Positions 27,726-35,645 of a DNA stretch of 64,000 nucleotides are shown here, in pieces. The notes beneath the pieces were generated by a model. It made no database searches. It was not told the origin of the DNA and saw nothing but the letters and a program-made list of their open reading frames with translations. The stretch's first letter is position 1. Every line of letters starts with the position of its first letter. Source of the stretch: Pseudomonadales bacterium (GTDB lineage Bacteria > Pseudomonadota > Gammaproteobacteria > Pseudomonadales > DT-91); assembly GCA_013215055.1 (NCBI GenBank), contig JABSRQ010000018.1:1969-65968 (forward strand), read 5' to 3'. A program made the translations under genes and the position numbers.

Positions 27726-27799
27726 TGGAGGCGCGATCCGGAATCGAACCGGACTGGACGGAGTTGCAGTCCGCTACATAGCCAATCTGTCATCACGCC
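27726..27799 (-). tRNA. tRNA-Cys (GCA)
   Basis: 74 bases with encoded CCA. Acceptor GGCGTGA/TCGCGCC-type pairing, anticodon loop CTGCAAC with anticodon GCA, and GGTTCGATTCC T loop. Second in the cluster. Confidence 0.97.
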
Positions 27800-27841
27800 A
27801 CTGTTAAGTTTTCACTTAAACAACTTTCACAAGTCAAAAAT

Positions 27842-27916
27842 TGGAGCGGGTGATGAGGATCGAACTCACGACATTCTCGTTGGCAACGAGATGCTCTACC
27901 GCTGAGCTACACCCGC
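27842..27916 (-). tRNA. tRNA-Gly (GCC)
   Basis: 75 bases with encoded CCA. Acceptor GCGGGTG/CACCCGC, anticodon GCC in TTGCCAA, and AGTTCGATCCT T loop. First in the cluster, directly downstream of pgsA as in many gammaproteobacteria. Confidence 0.97.
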
Positions 27917-28055
27917 TTCACATGTCTCGTGAAGAGGCGGCCTATTCTATGGATATGGCCGCCGGTGTCAATACATAATTTTTAAAAAGAGTTAAATAAA
28001 TTGGAACTTGTATGGCATTTGATCAACTGGATAAAAGCTATACAAATGAAGGGTT

Positions 28056-28628
28056 TCATTGAGTATTTTTCTTCAGTTCAGGCCATGCGGCTTTCAGGTA
28101 AATCAGCATCGACCACAGGGTTAAAACGGCTGCGGTATATAAAGTGATATAAGCAATGGGTTCACCTAAGCCTTTTAGAATCGGCACTTCTTTTTCTAAA
28201 TCCAGCATCAGGAATAAGAAGATAGTGGCCATCTGGCAAAAGGTTTTAACTTTGCCGACCATGGATACCGCTACCGATGTACGTTTACCGATTTCGGCCA
28301 TCCATTCTCTTAATGCCGAGATGACAATTTCACGGCCAATGATAATTAACGCTGGGATGGTAAAGGTCCAATCGTGGAAACGTTCTATCAATAAACCGAG
28401 TGCGATAGCCACCATCAGTTTATCGGCAACGGGATCCAGGAAGGCACCAAAGGGAGTGGATTGATTCAGTTTACGGGCCAGATAACCATCAAGGATATCG
28501 GTGAAACCGGCGACGAAAAAAACCAGGCCACTGACCACATAACTCCAGTGAAAGGGCAGATAAAAGATAATCACAAAAACCGGGATCAGAAGAATGCGAA
28601 ACAAGGTCAGGCTATTGGGGATATTCAT
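28056..28628 (-). CDS. pgsA: Phosphatidylglycerophosphate synthase PgsA
   Basis: 190 residues from the ATG at 28628, matching the usual PgsA start (MNIPNSLTLFRILLIPV). The longer frame to 28724 adds a non-homologous tail. The CDP-alcohol phosphotransferase motif D-G-x2-A-R-x8-G-x3-D-x3-D is complete (DGYLARKLNQSTPFGAFLD, then PVADK). The enzyme joins CDP-diacylglycerol to glycerol-3-phosphate to make PGP, the first committed step to phosphatidylglycerol and cardiolipin, in the inner membrane. There are four or five membrane helices. The tRNA-Gly, -Cys and -Leu genes follow on the same strand. Confidence 0.95.
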   Translation of the reverse strand: MNIPNSLTLFRILLIPVFVIIFYLPFHWSYVVSGLVFFVAGFTDILDGYLARKLNQSTPFGAFLDPVADKLMVAIALGLLIERFHDWTFTIPALIIIGREIVISALREWMAEIGKRTSVAVSMVGKVKTFCQMATIFLFLMLDLEKEVPILKGLGEPIAYITLYTAAVLTLWSMLIYLKAAWPELKKNTQ

Positions 28629-28867
28629 GTTTACGTCTTTTATAAGTTGTGCCGTATCTATAATGCGATTCAGTCTACAGTATTCTTTAGATGATAGGTA
28701 TTTAGCCCCCGCGTTTTTATGCACATTTTATGTGGGTAACAATGTGTATAACAATATTAAGCGTTGTTGATAGTTGTGTTGAAGCCCTAGCTGTATGGGA
28801 TACAGAAGTCTGTCTGTTTTTTAATCATGGCCTGTTTAATGCATACCCAAACGGTCTTTTTAACGGT

Positions 28868-29893
28868 TTATTGCCTGTTTTGTAGCCTATATTGCTGGGG
28901 TGTCAGGCCACACCAACGTTTAAAGGCGCGTGAGAAATTAGGTGGGCTTTCATAAGCTAATAAATAAGCAATATCTTCAATAGAGATTTCATTATTGGCC
29001 AGGTGTTGTTTAGCCAGTTCTTCTCGACATTGATTTAACAGCTTTTGGAACGAGTCACCCTGTGCGGCTAATTGTCGTGACAGGCTGCGTGTGGATAAAC
29101 CTAAGTGTTTGGCAATGTCTTCTTGGCTGGGCATAAATCCAGGGCTGTGGGTTAGCAGGGTTTTTACCTGAGCACTTAACGAGGGTTGATCAAGCAATAC
29201 CGTCAGTAACTCTTCACATTGCTGCTGGGCCAATTGGGCAAAGCTTGCATTACCGAGTAAATTTAATCCTTCAAACCAGTGCATTGGAAAACGCAGCTCA
29301 TTAACACCTGCGGAAAAAACCGGGCGTGTATGTAGCAGTGCTTGATAGGCTTGATGGTGATCGGGTTGGGCATAATTTAATTTTATTTCGCAGGGCTGCT
29401 GGGTGGTTTCGGTCAGCGAATAACAGATGCTGATCATGCTGCTAAAAGCCAATTCCACACAGTGTTGATACAGCGCATCAACCGGGTGTTTAATCTCTAA
29501 CTGCGTGACGGCCTGATCACCTTCGATAAAAAAATTAAAGCGGATTAATCGATTGCGGGTGCGAATAAAACGTTGCACCAGCTGCAAGGCTTGCTCCAGA
29601 TTATTGCTGCTCATAATCGCATAACCTAAAGCGCCGTGTGTGGCCAGATGTTGGCGTTGGCCAACTTTTAACGCCATCGCAGGGTCCTGTAATCGTTCAA
29701 CTGCGGCTTGCACCAATTGTTGATATTGCAAGGTGCTGATATAGGCATTGCTAGTGGCCAAAATAGCCGGGTCTATCTGTGCATCGCTCAGCAGTGTATT
29801 GCTGTCTATGCCTTGTTGCTCGGCGTATTGCAACAATACGGATACATAATCTACCGAGGCGGTCTTGGCATCGGCAGCAGAGGAAATCGCCAT
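28868..29893 (-). CDS. AraC-family transcriptional regulator (OruR/ArgR-like layout)
   Basis: 341 residues from the ATG at 29893, which gives the usual family length; an in-frame ATG at 29980 would add 29 residues. Residues about 20-200 form the N-terminal 'arabinose-binding domain of AraC' type (LATHGALGYAIMSSNNLEQA is its signature). The C-terminus is the double helix-turn-helix (IAKHLGLSTRSLSRQLAAQG, then IAYLLAYESPPNFSRAFKRW, GLTPQQYR). It is divergent to the 3-beta-HSD-like gene with about 130 bases between starts, so it probably controls that gene and the steroid-reductase-like gene behind it. Confidence 0.88.
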   Translation of the reverse strand: MAISSAADAKTASVDYVSVLLQYAEQQGIDSNTLLSDAQIDPAILATSNAYISTLQYQQLVQAAVERLQDPAMALKVGQRQHLATHGALGYAIMSSNNLEQALQLVQRFIRTRNRLIRFNFFIEGDQAVTQLEIKHPVDALYQHCVELAFSSMISICYSLTETTQQPCEIKLNYAQPDHHQAYQALLHTRPVFSAGVNELRFPMHWFEGLNLLGNASFAQLAQQQCEELLTVLLDQPSLSAQVKTLLTHSPGFMPSQEDIAKHLGLSTRSLSRQLAAQGDSFQKLLNQCREELAKQHLANNEISIEDIAYLLAYESPPNFSRAFKRWCGLTPQQYRLQNRQ

Positions 29894-30020
29894 ATAAAAT
29901 ACGCCGTTTGTATTTACAGTGGCGGAAAATGATAAATCAATTGGCGAACTTTGCCATTCTTTATTTCTTCCAATCGGCATAAATTAACCGTTTTATATTG
30001 TTCATTGACAGGGAGCCACT

Positions 30021-31100
30021 ATGCAAGAACGTGATTTTAATAAAACCACAGGGCTGGGTTATGTCTTGGTGACCGGTGGGGCAGGTTTTGTTGGCACTAA
30101 CTTTGTTAAAGCCTTGCTGGATGTAGGCATAAGAGTGCGCAGCTTTGATAGAGCCGATGCCACGCTAAGCCATGAAAACCTGGATATCGTGCAAGGGGAT
30201 ATCCGTGATATGGCCTGTGTAGAAAAAGCCGTGGCCGGCATCGATACCATTTTTCATACAGCCTCGGTGATTGAATTGAAAGGCGGCAGGGCTGTGAGCA
30301 AAGAATACCGCGATTTTTCTTATAGTATCAATGTTGAAGGCACTCAAAACTTATTAAAAGCGGCCAGAGCGGAGGGCACAAAACGCTTTATTTATACAGC
30401 CAGTAACTCGGTGGTACTGGAAGGTAAACCGGTGCGTAACGGCACAGAGGATTTGCCTTATACCCAACGTTTTGATGATCTTTACACCGAAACCAAGGTT
30501 GTGGCTGAAAAATGGGTATTGGCACAAAATAATATCGATGGCCTATTAACATGCTCGATTCGTCCCAGCAGCATCTGGGGCCCGGGAGATCAAACCATGT
30601 TTAAACAGATGTTTGAACAGATGATCGCCGGTTTATATAAAGCCAGAGTCGGCATGGGCAATGCCAAGTTAGACAATAGCTATGTGCATAATTTGATTCA
30701 TGGTCAGATACTGGCGGCCAAACATCTGGTTCGTGGTGGTACTTCAGAAGGCCAGGCTTATTTTATTAATGATGGTGAACCGGTCAATGTGTTTGAATTT
30801 TCACGACCGGTTTTAGAGGCGATTAACTATCCCTTCCCAACGATAAAAATCCCTGCGGCGTTGATTAAATCGGTGATGGCGTTATGGCAATTTTTGCATT
30901 TTAAATTTTCAATTCCTGAACCCCCGATTCCTCCTTTGGCGGTAGAGCGTATTGCGGTGGATAACTACTTCAGTATTGAAAAAGCCAAAACAGAGCTGGG
31001 CTATGAGCCGCTATATACCACCGCGCAAGGCATGACGGAAAGTATGCCTTATTATAAAACGCTGTATAAAACGATGTGTGAAGAAAAACAAAACCGTTAA
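30021..31100 (+). CDS. 3-beta-hydroxysteroid dehydrogenase/NAD-dependent epimerase-type SDR
   Basis: 359 residues. The start ATG follows CAGGGAGCCACT, a good ribosome-binding site. An extended short-chain dehydrogenase: the NAD-binding motif TGGAGFVG is at residues 19-26, an acidic residue follows at the end of strand 2 (SFDRAD, NAD preference), the downstream block is IFHTASVIEL, and the catalytic YxxxK is YTETK (about 157-161) with Ser in ASNSVV. RPSSIWGPGD is the usual substrate-side motif. Membership of the 3-beta-HSD subfamily oxidising 3-beta-hydroxysteroids or sterol-like lipids is likely but not provable. It is followed after 39 bases by a steroid 5-alpha-reductase family gene, which supports sterol/steroid chemistry. 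Confidence 0.85.
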   Translation: MQERDFNKTTGLGYVLVTGGAGFVGTNFVKALLDVGIRVRSFDRADATLSHENLDIVQGDIRDMACVEKAVAGIDTIFHTASVIELKGGRAVSKEYRDFSYSINVEGTQNLLKAARAEGTKRFIYTASNSVVLEGKPVRNGTEDLPYTQRFDDLYTETKVVAEKWVLAQNNIDGLLTCSIRPSSIWGPGDQTMFKQMFEQMIAGLYKARVGMGNAKLDNSYVHNLIHGQILAAKHLVRGGTSEGQAYFINDGEPVNVFEFSRPVLEAINYPFPTIKIPAALIKSVMALWQFLHFKFSIPEPPIPPLAVERIAVDNYFSIEKAKTELGYEPLYTTAQGMTESMPYYKTLYKTMCEEKQNR

Positions 31101-31139
31101 TTATTTTATTAACCTGTTAACTTGAAGTAGATGTAAATC

Positions 31140-31952
31140 ATGAATATTGATCTTTTAAGCATTGATTTTTTGACCGCGGATTTTTATGCCACGGTCTTAA
31201 AAATCGCCTTTGTTTATTTAGCCATTATTATTATCGGTGGCTTTTTTGTTAAGGCCCCCTATGGGCGTTTCTCCAGTGACAGCTATGGTTTTAGTTTGTC
31301 GCCCAAGCTGGGCTGGTTTTTAATGGAGCTGCCGGCGACGCTCAGTTTTATCTTCTTTTATTTTCAGGGCGAAAACCGTTTTGAAGCCGTACCGTTATTC
31401 TTCCTAGGCATCTGGTGTATTCACTATGCCAATCGGGGTTTTATCTTCCCGCTGCTGATGCGTGTGGCCAAAGGCCAAAAGGGCTCTTTCAGTGTGATGA
31501 TTGTGTTGGCCGGCTGGTTTGTCACTAGCTTACACGGGTATTTAAATGCGGTGTTTATTTCCCATATAAGTGATCAATTCACCAACGACTGGTTTAGCGA
31601 TCCACGTTTTATTATCGGCATCAGCATTTATGTGCTGGGTTATTTAATGAATCTACACTCGGATAATATTATTCGTAATCTGCGTAGCAAAGAAGAAGTG
31701 GCCAGAGGTGATAAAGTCTATCGCATTCCCAAAGGTGGCTTGTTTAACTATGTCTCCTGCCCCAGCTATTTAACCGAGTTATTGTCGTTTTTGGGTTTTG
31801 CAATTGCGACCTGGTCGTTAGGTGCGTTGTTTGTATTAGGTGTGTCGGCCGCAAATCTAATCCCCAGAGCCTTTCAAACGCATCGGTGGTATAAAGAGAA
31901 GTTCGACGATTATCCTAAAAATCGCAAGGTGATCATCCCGTTTATTCTATAA
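31140..31952 (+). CDS. Steroid 5-alpha-reductase family membrane protein
   Basis: 270 residues, about six membrane helices. The C-terminal half carries the family signature: IPKGGLFNYVSCPSYLTELL (conserved Asn, Ser-Cys-Pro, Tyr and Glu), then a final HRWYKEKFDDYPKNRKVIIP before the terminal FIL. Eukaryotic and bacterial members reduce a C=C bond conjugated to a carbonyl in steroids or polyprenyl/enoyl lipids, using NADPH. It lies in an operon with the 3-beta-HSD-type gene. The stop is only 5 bases from the end of the convergent ygjP-like gene. Confidence 0.88.
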   Translation: MNIDLLSIDFLTADFYATVLKIAFVYLAIIIIGGFFVKAPYGRFSSDSYGFSLSPKLGWFLMELPATLSFIFFYFQGENRFEAVPLFFLGIWCIHYANRGFIFPLLMRVAKGQKGSFSVMIVLAGWFVTSLHGYLNAVFISHISDQFTNDWFSDPRFIIGISIYVLGYLMNLHSDNIIRNLRSKEEVARGDKVYRIPKGGLFNYVSCPSYLTELLSFLGFAIATWSLGALFVLGVSAANLIPRAFQTHRWYKEKFDDYPKNRKVIIPFIL

Positions 31953-31957
31953 ACGTT

Positions 31958-32455
31958 TTAGCGACTTAATTCGATATGCGTCAGATACAGGCGCATATCC
32001 AATTCGCGCTGGTGGTAGTCGGGTAACATATGTTCACATAGGGCATAGAAGCTTTTATTGTGCTCCAGCTCTTTTAAATGCGCTAATTCATGTACCACAA
32101 TCATCTCCAAAAAAGCTATCGGTGCTTTTTTAAATTGACTGCTGACCTTAAGTTCTAATTTACGTTTGAGTTTTCCGCCTTGTATCTGGCTGCGGCGTGT
32201 ATGAATGCCCAGCGCGTTATGCACCACATGTAAATGATGATCATATGCAATTTGGCTTAATGGCGCAGATTTTTTTAAATAACGATTTTTTAAATCCATA
32301 ACAAATACACGCAGCGCTTTATCTGATCTTATTGTGTGTTGTTCTGGGTATTTTTTGTTGATATAGGCGGCTAACTTATCATCATCGATTAAAGTCTGTA
32401 CTTGCTGCTGAACAGATTCAGAGTAGCCGGATAAATATTTTAAGCTGGCAGACAT
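31958..32455 (-). CDS. YgjP-like zinc metallopeptidase-fold protein (M48/DUF45)
   Basis: 165 residues. The zinc-binding motif HELAHLKELEHNKSFY (about 123-138) matches the YgjP/WLM family pattern HExxHxxxxxH-x-F. Upstream RRSQIQGGKLKRKLEL aligns to the usual 'WGSC' region but lacks those residues. E. coli YgjP has been reported as a UTP pyrophosphatase; whether this shorter homologue shares that activity is open. It is cytoplasmic, with no signal peptide, and convergent with the steroid-reductase-like gene. Confidence 0.82.
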   Translation of the reverse strand: MSASLKYLSGYSESVQQQVQTLIDDDKLAAYINKKYPEQHTIRSDKALRVFVMDLKNRYLKKSAPLSQIAYDHHLHVVHNALGIHTRRSQIQGGKLKRKLELKVSSQFKKAPIAFLEMIVVHELAHLKELEHNKSFYALCEHMLPDYHQRELDMRLYLTHIELSR

Positions 32456-32612
32456 AGAAAGGCATGACCTTTTAAAAAATCCGCTATTTTACCTGTACTG
32501 ATTGGCAGAGGCCAGTGTATAAAGAGTAAAGTCAATAGCGGTGATGGCACTGGTGCCGCGCTTCACAATATGCTAATTTCCGCGGCCGAAATTTTATATA
32601 AAGGTATTTACC

Positions 32613-33980
32613 ATGATCAGCGGTTTTGACTACGGTACATCAAATTGTGCCATGGGCATAATGAAAGGCAATGAGGCTCAACTCCTGCCTCTGGCTGACA
32701 ATGGCAAGGCGTTTATCCCATCGGCGCTGTATGCAATAGAGCGTGAATTGATCTGTGAATCGGTGGGGCTAAATATTAGCGATAAAACTGCGCAAGATGT
32801 CTTTATTGCGTTGCGGGCTAATCCGTTGGCCCAGGCCAGGCGTGTACGCCAACAACATGAAATAGCCGCTGATGAACAAAGTATCTATGTGGGTAGCGCA
32901 GCCTTTGAACAATATTTTGCGATGCCCGAAGACGGTTATTTTGTTAAATCGCCAAAATCCTTTTTAGGGGCCAGTGGTTTACGCCCTGAGTTTGTACACT
33001 TTTTTGAAGATATCGTCACGGCGATGATGCAGGATATCAAACAGCGGGCAGAGAAAATTAGCGGTGAAACGATTACCCATACGGTGATAGGCAGGCCGGT
33101 GAATTTTCAGGGCCTGAATGCGCAGCAGAGTAATAAACAGGCGCTGGATATACTATCGATTGCCGCTAAACGTGCAGGTTTTAGCCACACCGAATTTTTA
33201 TATGAGCCGCTGGCAGCGGGCATGGATTTTGAAAAACGCTTAAATGAAAATAAAACCGTTTTAGTGGTAGATATAGGTGGCGGCACAACCGATTGTTCCA
33301 TGGTCAGAATGGGCCCGGCGCATATCAATAAAGCCTGTAGAGATGCAGATTTCTTGGGCCACAGTGGAGAGCGTATAGGCGGCAATGATCTGGATATTCA
33401 ACTAGCAGGCACTCAGCTGATGCCGTTATTTGGCATGAACTCACAATTAAAGAATGGTCTGACTATCCCCAATCAGGTCTTCTGGAATGCGGTACAAACC
33501 AACGATGTAGCCTCTCAAAATACCTTTTATAATCTACAAAGCCTGAAACATATCGAGCAATTATTGATAGACAGTAAGGAACCTGCCTTATTGCAGCGTT
33601 TATTACATCTTCGTGAGGAAAAACAAAATCATCATCTGCTGCGCTCGGCCGAGCAATGTAAAATCGAATTATCCGATCAGCACCGCGCGGTGGTTGATTT
33701 AGCCTATATCGAAAAACAATTAAGCTGTGATGTTCAGCGTAGCGATTTTGCCCAAGCGATTGTCAGGCCTATCGATAGAATGCTGAATTTAATGAGCGAA
33801 GCGATCAATCAAGCCGGATGTCAGCCAGAGCTGATTTATGTCACCGGTGGTTCGGCTAAATCGCCGATTTTACGCCAGGCGATAGAACAAAAACTGGGTA
33901 ATATTGAGGTGGTAGACGGTGATCACTTTGGTTCCGTTACCGCGGGTTTAACGGTTTGGGCACAACGTATCTACGCTTGA
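32613..33980 (+). CDS. yegD: Hsp70-family chaperone-like protein YegD
   Basis: 455 residues, start preceded by AAAGGTATTTACC. The actin/Hsp70 ATPase is intact: FDYGTSNCAMGI (phosphate 1), YEPLAAGMDFE, VVDIGGGTTDCSMV (phosphate 2) and VTGGSAKSPI (adenosine motif). There is no substrate-binding domain after the ATPase, as in E. coli YegD (450 residues). Role: Hsp70-like ATPase of unproven clients. It is a single gene divergent from the ygjP-like gene, with about 155 bases between. Confidence 0.9.
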   Translation: MISGFDYGTSNCAMGIMKGNEAQLLPLADNGKAFIPSALYAIERELICESVGLNISDKTAQDVFIALRANPLAQARRVRQQHEIAADEQSIYVGSAAFEQYFAMPEDGYFVKSPKSFLGASGLRPEFVHFFEDIVTAMMQDIKQRAEKISGETITHTVIGRPVNFQGLNAQQSNKQALDILSIAAKRAGFSHTEFLYEPLAAGMDFEKRLNENKTVLVVDIGGGTTDCSMVRMGPAHINKACRDADFLGHSGERIGGNDLDIQLAGTQLMPLFGMNSQLKNGLTIPNQVFWNAVQTNDVASQNTFYNLQSLKHIEQLLIDSKEPALLQRLLHLREEKQNHHLLRSAEQCKIELSDQHRAVVDLAYIEKQLSCDVQRSDFAQAIVRPIDRMLNLMSEAINQAGCQPELIYVTGGSAKSPILRQAIEQKLGNIEVVDGDHFGSVTAGLTVWAQRIYA

Positions 33981-34053
33981 TTTTGATGCTGGGTCAATGG
34001 TGCAGGGCGTGTTAAATGGTTTGTAACTGCGTATTAGCCCACCGTAAAAACTC

Positions 34054-34233
34054 TCAATGGGTGCAGCTATCACTGCGATAGCGCTGTTTACCTTCAACCA
34101 CTTTATAAATCACCCTATGAAAATCGGGATTATCATATGGGCATTCATCGATGATTTGTCTTACTGACCAGTGACTCCCCTGTTTGCCATTAAGAAGATA
34201 CTGATCGCCACCCCAGCACTGGACACCCTTCTT
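34054..34233 (-). pseudogene. C-terminal fragment of an unidentified protein
   Basis: An open minus-strand frame without a start codon encodes KKGVQCWGGDQYLLNGKQGS, HWSVRQIIDECPYDNPDFHR and VIYKVVEGKQRYRSDSCTH before a stop. The composition (three cysteines, W, G) looks like a real protein tail, and a stop bounds it upstream. I do not recognise the family. It lies between yegD and the truncated haemoglobin. Confidence 0.35.
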
Positions 34234-34349
34234 TCAGCACCGGAACTTGCGATTTGTATACCTAAAAAACCTGGCATGAATGTTTTCTCCAGTGAAGGTG
34301 AAGATCAACTATCTTGTTAAGTGTGGTATATATTACGCACTTTCCCATA

Positions 34350-34372
34350 AAGATTCCTTCTACTTGAATCTT
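34350..34372. promoter_or_regulatory. NsrR-like operator 1 upstream of the truncated haemoglobin
   Basis: A 23-base palindrome AAGATTC-N9-GAATCTT with perfect 7-base arms. NsrR, the nitric-oxide-sensing repressor, recognises a 23-base site whose arms begin AAGATGC and end GCATCTT; this site matches that scheme at 15 of 23 positions by my count. The gene behind it encodes a haemoglobin, the expected target class. Confidence 0.5.
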
Positions 34373-34387
34373 TTAATGGTGTAGCTT

Positions 34388-34410
34388 AACATTCAAATTA
34401 CTTGAATCTT
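34388..34410. promoter_or_regulatory. NsrR-like operator 2 upstream of the truncated haemoglobin
   Basis: AACATTC-N9-GAATCTT: the same geometry with one arm mismatch, centred 38 bases after operator 1 and ending 15 bases before the haemoglobin ATG. Binding here would block transcription or translation initiation. Confidence 0.45.
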
Positions 34411-34425
34411 AAAATGGATAGAAAT

Positions 34426-34782
34426 ATGACAACTTTATTTGAACGTATAGGTGGTGAAGACGCAGTAGATGCAGCCGTAGATATCTTCTACGAGAAGGTT
34501 TTAGCCGATGATCGCATCAGTAGTTTCTTCGAAAATCTAGATATGGTGGCGCAGGCGAATAAGCAAAAGAAATTCCTGACCATGGCCTTTGGTGGCCCCA
34601 ATGATTATACCGGTAAAGATATGCGTGCAGGGCATGCACATTTAGGTCTAAACGAAGAACATTTTAATGCGGTAGTAGAAAACCTGGCTGCAACGTTAAC
34701 CCAATTAGGTGTGGCTGACAGTGATATTGGCGAAGTGGCCAAGATTGCCAATAGTGTAAAAGACGATGTTTTAAATCGCTAA
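34426..34782 (+). CDS. Group 1 truncated haemoglobin
   Basis: 118 residues from the ATG at 34426, chosen because GGATAG lies 8 bases upstream; longer in-frame starts overlap an operator. The typical trHbI pattern is present: TLFERIGGEDAVDAAVDIFY, the E-helix region KKFLTMAFGGPNDYTGKDM, and proximal histidine in AGHAHLGLNEEHF. It binds oxygen and NO; family roles are NO detoxification or respiration under low oxygen. The two NsrR-like palindromes upstream support NO-responsive control. A terminator follows, so it is a single-gene transcript. Confidence 0.93.
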   Translation: MTTLFERIGGEDAVDAAVDIFYEKVLADDRISSFFENLDMVAQANKQKKFLTMAFGGPNDYTGKDMRAGHAHLGLNEEHFNAVVENLAATLTQLGVADSDIGEVAKIANSVKDDVLNR

Positions 34783-34798
34783 TTGTCCTATTAAAAGC

Positions 34799-34826
34799 AA
34801 GCAGGTTTAGCCTGTTTTCTTTTTTT
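34799..34826 (+). terminator. Rho-independent terminator of the haemoglobin gene
   Basis: AAGCAGG/CCTGTTT stem (7 pairs, one wobble) with a TTTAG loop, followed by TCTTTTTTT. Confidence 0.75.
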
Positions 34827-34941
34827 ATCTTGTCTGCTTTTTTCATCGATTGCATAACGTAAATAGTTTGGATTCCCCCCCCAGTTTGCTACACTCGCGC
34901 CCAGCCATATGATTGGCATATCCAAGAGTCGTAGATTGATA

Positions 34942-35427
34942 ATGAATCACAGTAAAAGTTATGCCTGCATAGGCTTACACAACCCCAAATCCCCCGAGAA
35001 TGTGGGTTCAGTGATGCGTGCTGCCGGTTGCTATGGCGCTAATTCGGTGTTTTATACCGGCTCACGATATGATGCCGCCAAACCTTATTATACCGATACC
35101 CAAAAAAGCTATGAAGCGCTGCCATTAATCGGTGTTGAAGATTTAGAGAGCATTATTCCCTATGGCTGCGTACCGGTGGCGGTGGATTTAATCCCCGGAG
35201 CCAAGTCTTTAACCACCTATAAACATCCACCCAGAGCCTTTTATATTTTTGGCCCGGAAGATGGCACTTTGGGTAAAAAAATTACGCGCTTCTGCAGCGA
35301 TACGATTTATATACCTACCGAGGGCTGTATGAATCTGGCAGCTACCGTGAATGTGATCTTATATGACCGCCTGGCCAAGGGTGAAGATTTCTCCTATCAC
35401 CATGAGCAACTGCGTTTAAAACCGTAA
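34942..35427 (+). CDS. SpoU-family RNA 2'-O-methyltransferase (TrmH-like)
   Basis: 161 residues from ATG 34942. It has all three SpoU motifs: NPKSPENVGSVMRAAGCYGA (motif 1, with the catalytic Asn and Arg), FGPEDGTLGKKI (motif 2) and IPTEGCMNLAATVNVILYDR (motif 3). It forms a trefoil knot that binds S-adenosylmethionine, and methylates a ribose in tRNA or rRNA. The short size with no extra domain is like TrmL/TrmH-type enzymes, but the target nucleotide cannot be read from sequence. It is a single gene. Confidence 0.9.
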   Translation: MNHSKSYACIGLHNPKSPENVGSVMRAAGCYGANSVFYTGSRYDAAKPYYTDTQKSYEALPLIGVEDLESIIPYGCVPVAVDLIPGAKSLTTYKHPPRAFYIFGPEDGTLGKKITRFCSDTIYIPTEGCMNLAATVNVILYDRLAKGEDFSYHHEQLRLKP

Positions 35428-35437
35428 GCCAGATTAG

Positions 35438-35611
35438 CTATTTCGGACAGTTAAATGTCCGAAATAGAAGCTGTTATGTCCGAATCCTATTCTGTGTCCG
35501 AATCCGGCTAGCGCCTATATAGCTTGAGATAAACCCTAAGTTAAGCCCATTTTCTATACTCTTCTGATGCAGTTTATTTTTATTGATGCATACTGGACAT
35601 TAATTCGGACA
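35438..35611. repeat. Cluster of TGTCCGAA motifs with a perfect 12-base hairpin
   Basis: CTATTTCGGACA-GTTAAA-TGTCCGAAATAG (35438-35467) is a perfect inverted repeat. The half-motif TGTCCGAATCC recurs at 35477-35487 and 35495-35505, and its reverse, TTCGGACA, at about 35604-35611. No T run follows the hairpin, so it is not a standard terminator. It lies between the SpoU and DUF3014 genes, 35 bases before the latter's start at the right end, and looks like an operator array. Confidence 0.5.
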
Positions 35612-35645
35612 ACACCCCATAAGTGGTTCTTTAGAGGTCTTTTAT

